From Oceanicaulis sp052055585 (GTDB lineage Bacteria; Pseudomonadota; Alphaproteobacteria; Caulobacterales; Maricaulaceae): 64,000 bases of DNA. Shown piece after piece: positions 62,881 through 64,000 of this stretch. The stretch covers positions 62,001-126,000 of the forward strand of contig NZ_CP170485.1 of the NCBI RefSeq assembly GCF_052055585.1, in the 5' to 3' direction. The position numbers were made by a program, and so were the translations under genes. The notes under the pieces were generated by a model that worked only from the letters and a program-made list of their open reading frames with translations, was not told where the DNA came from and made no database searches. How positions within the stretch are numbered: the stretch's first letter is position 1; the number at the start of each line of letters is the position of its first letter.

Positions 62881-63442
62881 GGTTGGGTACGCAAGGGTTT
62901 CGACGCAGGAGCAGGACGCCGAGTTGCAACGCGTTGCACTGCGGGAGGCTGGGTGCGGGAAAATTTTCGAGGAGACTGCTTCCGGCGCGCAGCGAGACCG
63001 GCCTCAGCTCGCCGCTGCCCTCAACTACATGCGCGAAGGCGATACTCTTGTGGTTTGGAAGCTGGATAGGCTCGCAAGATCGCTAAAGCAGCTAATCGAG
63101 ACCGTCGAGCGGCTGGATGACTGCCAGGTTGGTTTCCGTAGTCTGACGGAGAGTATAGATACGACAACCCCCGGGGGGAGGTTGATATTCCATATCTTCG
63201 GCGCACTCGCCGAGTTTGAACGCTCAATGATCAGAGAGCGGACGATGGCTGGTCTTGCCGTTGCGAAAGCCAATGGGCGTGTAGGTGGTAGACCGAAGGC
63301 GCTCAGTGATGCGGATGTTCGAGCCGCGTCAGCATTGCTATCCGATCCCTCAATCACAGTAGCCGATGTCGCGAAGCGCCTAGGTGTCGCGCCGGCTACG
63401 CTCTATCGGTATCTACCTGGTGGGCGCTCCGCGGCCTCCTAG
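62876..63442 (+). CDS. serine recombinase (resolvase/invertase family)
   Basis: This 188-aa protein has the catalytic serine in YARVSTQEQD (S9 from the first ATG), the EETASGAQRDRPQLAAAL and LAEFERSMIRERT blocks, and a C-terminal HTH (VADVAKRLGVAPATLYRYL). Tandem ATGs at 62876 and 62879 are equally possible. Such enzymes resolve cointegrates or invert DNA. No transposase gene is next to it. Confidence 0.92.
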   Translation: MMVGYARVSTQEQDAELQRVALREAGCGKIFEETASGAQRDRPQLAAALNYMREGDTLVVWKLDRLARSLKQLIETVERLDDCQVGFRSLTESIDTTTPGGRLIFHIFGALAEFERSMIRERTMAGLAVAKANGRVGGRPKALSDADVRAASALLSDPSITVADVAKRLGVAPATLYRYLPGGRSAAS

Positions 63443-63457
63443 ACTTGAGGCCTTCAA

Positions 63458-64000
63458 TTGACACTCTCTAACTCATCATCATCTGGTCCAGTCAGTGTAC
63501 GAGAACGAAACCGTGAAGGCATCCGTCATGTCTTCAGTGAAAGGGCCCCTTCTGCGCAGGAGGCCAGGGTTGATAGGCTTGAGATCCAAGTAGTTGCGCG
63601 TCTGACGGGTTCTAGGGAGGCGATTAATCAGTACGTCGAGTTCTTAAATGATGAGGCCGAGGCAGACGCTATTGGCGGAATGCAAGAAAAGCTACTGACG
63701 CAATTTGGGAGGCAACCTAGCAAGAGGAGCGCACGAATTCGGAATGGATGCTGGAGTATCAACGATAGCGTCCATTTAACGGTCACAACTCGAGGGGGCT
63801 GGCTTATCCTGCGCCTACAACTCAATCCCACTCGTACTGCGCAGCACGCGCTGGCCGCAACTGGGTACGAAGATCTCCATGAACTTGACGTTCGTGAGTT
63901 CTTCCGCATCCGCCCTGAGGTGCTTGAAGAAACGAGCAGGCAAACCCTTACACGAACTGACAATGCTCTGACTTCCACGGATAGGCTCGGGGGTATTGTG
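63458..64000 (+). CDS. unknown protein, 3' truncated by the window edge
   Basis: A frame without stops runs from TTG 63458 (gagg 7 bases upstream) through base 64000, 181 codons. The protein begins MTLSNSSSSG and has QEARVDRLEIQVVARLTGSR, SVHLTVTTRGGWLILRLQL and DLHELDVREFFRIRPEVLEE. I recognise no family. It starts 15 bases after the resolvase stop, so the two may be co-transcribed. Confidence 0.65.
   Translation, partial: MTLSNSSSSGPVSVRERNREGIRHVFSERAPSAQEARVDRLEIQVVARLTGSREAINQYVEFLNDEAEADAIGGMQEKLLTQFGRQPSKRSARIRNGCWSINDSVHLTVTTRGGWLILRLQLNPTRTAQHALAATGYEDLHELDVREFFRIRPEVLEETSRQTLTRTDNALTSTDRLGGIV

Overview
The window looks like a chromosomal segment of a high-GC alphaproteobacterium, most likely of the Maricaulales/Hyphomonadales/Caulobacterales group. 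The evidence is the gene order obgE-proB-nadD-rsfS-rlmH-envC-ctpA-(YibQ-like)-rppH, the alphaproteobacterial five-gene F1 operon atpHAGDC, System I ccmABCDG genes, a perfect CtrA-type box (TTAA-N7-TTAA) and GANTC sites in one promoter, and an L21 protein with a long C-terminal extension. No rRNA, CRISPR array or insertion sequence was seen. The assignment is inference from content; no database was searched.

Layout. 1-7.1 kb: end of a DUF885 peptidase-like gene, an unknown beta-rich protein, tandem STAS-like paralogues, aconitase (acnA) and an unknown 235-aa protein behind the CtrA box. 7.3-10.2 kb: ccmABCDG in a tightly overlapped operon for cytochrome c maturation. 10.2-25.4 kb: mixed housekeeping and regulatory genes (MarR, Nudix, hybrid kinase, ArsC, a CitE-like lyase, a pyridoxal kinase-DUF429 fusion, a serine hydrolase, cspA, TspO, a redoxin, GNATs, LytTR, a PhoD-like lipoprotein, MFS). 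25.5-34.6 kb: TCA block sucCD, sucA, sucB, a small membrane protein, lpd. 34.7-40.3 kb: GNAT, xerC, DUF484, priA, and an aspartyl-protease/PDZ protein. 40.7-45.8 kb: atpHAGDC, with GC-rich hairpins in two spacers. 45.9-57.8 kb: a long minus-strand block running rplU-rpmA-GNAT-obgE-proB-nadD-egtD-rsfS-rlmH-envC-ctpA-YibQ-like-rppH.

57.9-64 kb is accessory. A tRNA-Ser(CGA) gene is followed directly by a tyrosine integrase, then an XRE regulator, a secreted unknown protein, an HNH-type protein, an intracellular trypsin-like protease coupled to a 70-aa protein, a serine resolvase with a res-like upstream region, and an unknown gene running off the right edge. By eye this stretch is more AT-rich than the rest, uses TTG starts often and carries a dispersed ~31-bp repeat. 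It is read as the left end of an integrative element; its right end lies outside the window.

The core genes fit an aerobic respiratory lifestyle: the TCA enzymes feed a respiratory chain that needs c-type cytochromes, and ATP synthase closes the circuit. The best candidates for new biology are the protease/small-protein pair in the island, the pyridoxal kinase-DUF429 fusion, the atp spacer hairpins, PriA with only one intact zinc site, and four convergent gene pairs that each share a single CTAG as both stop codons.
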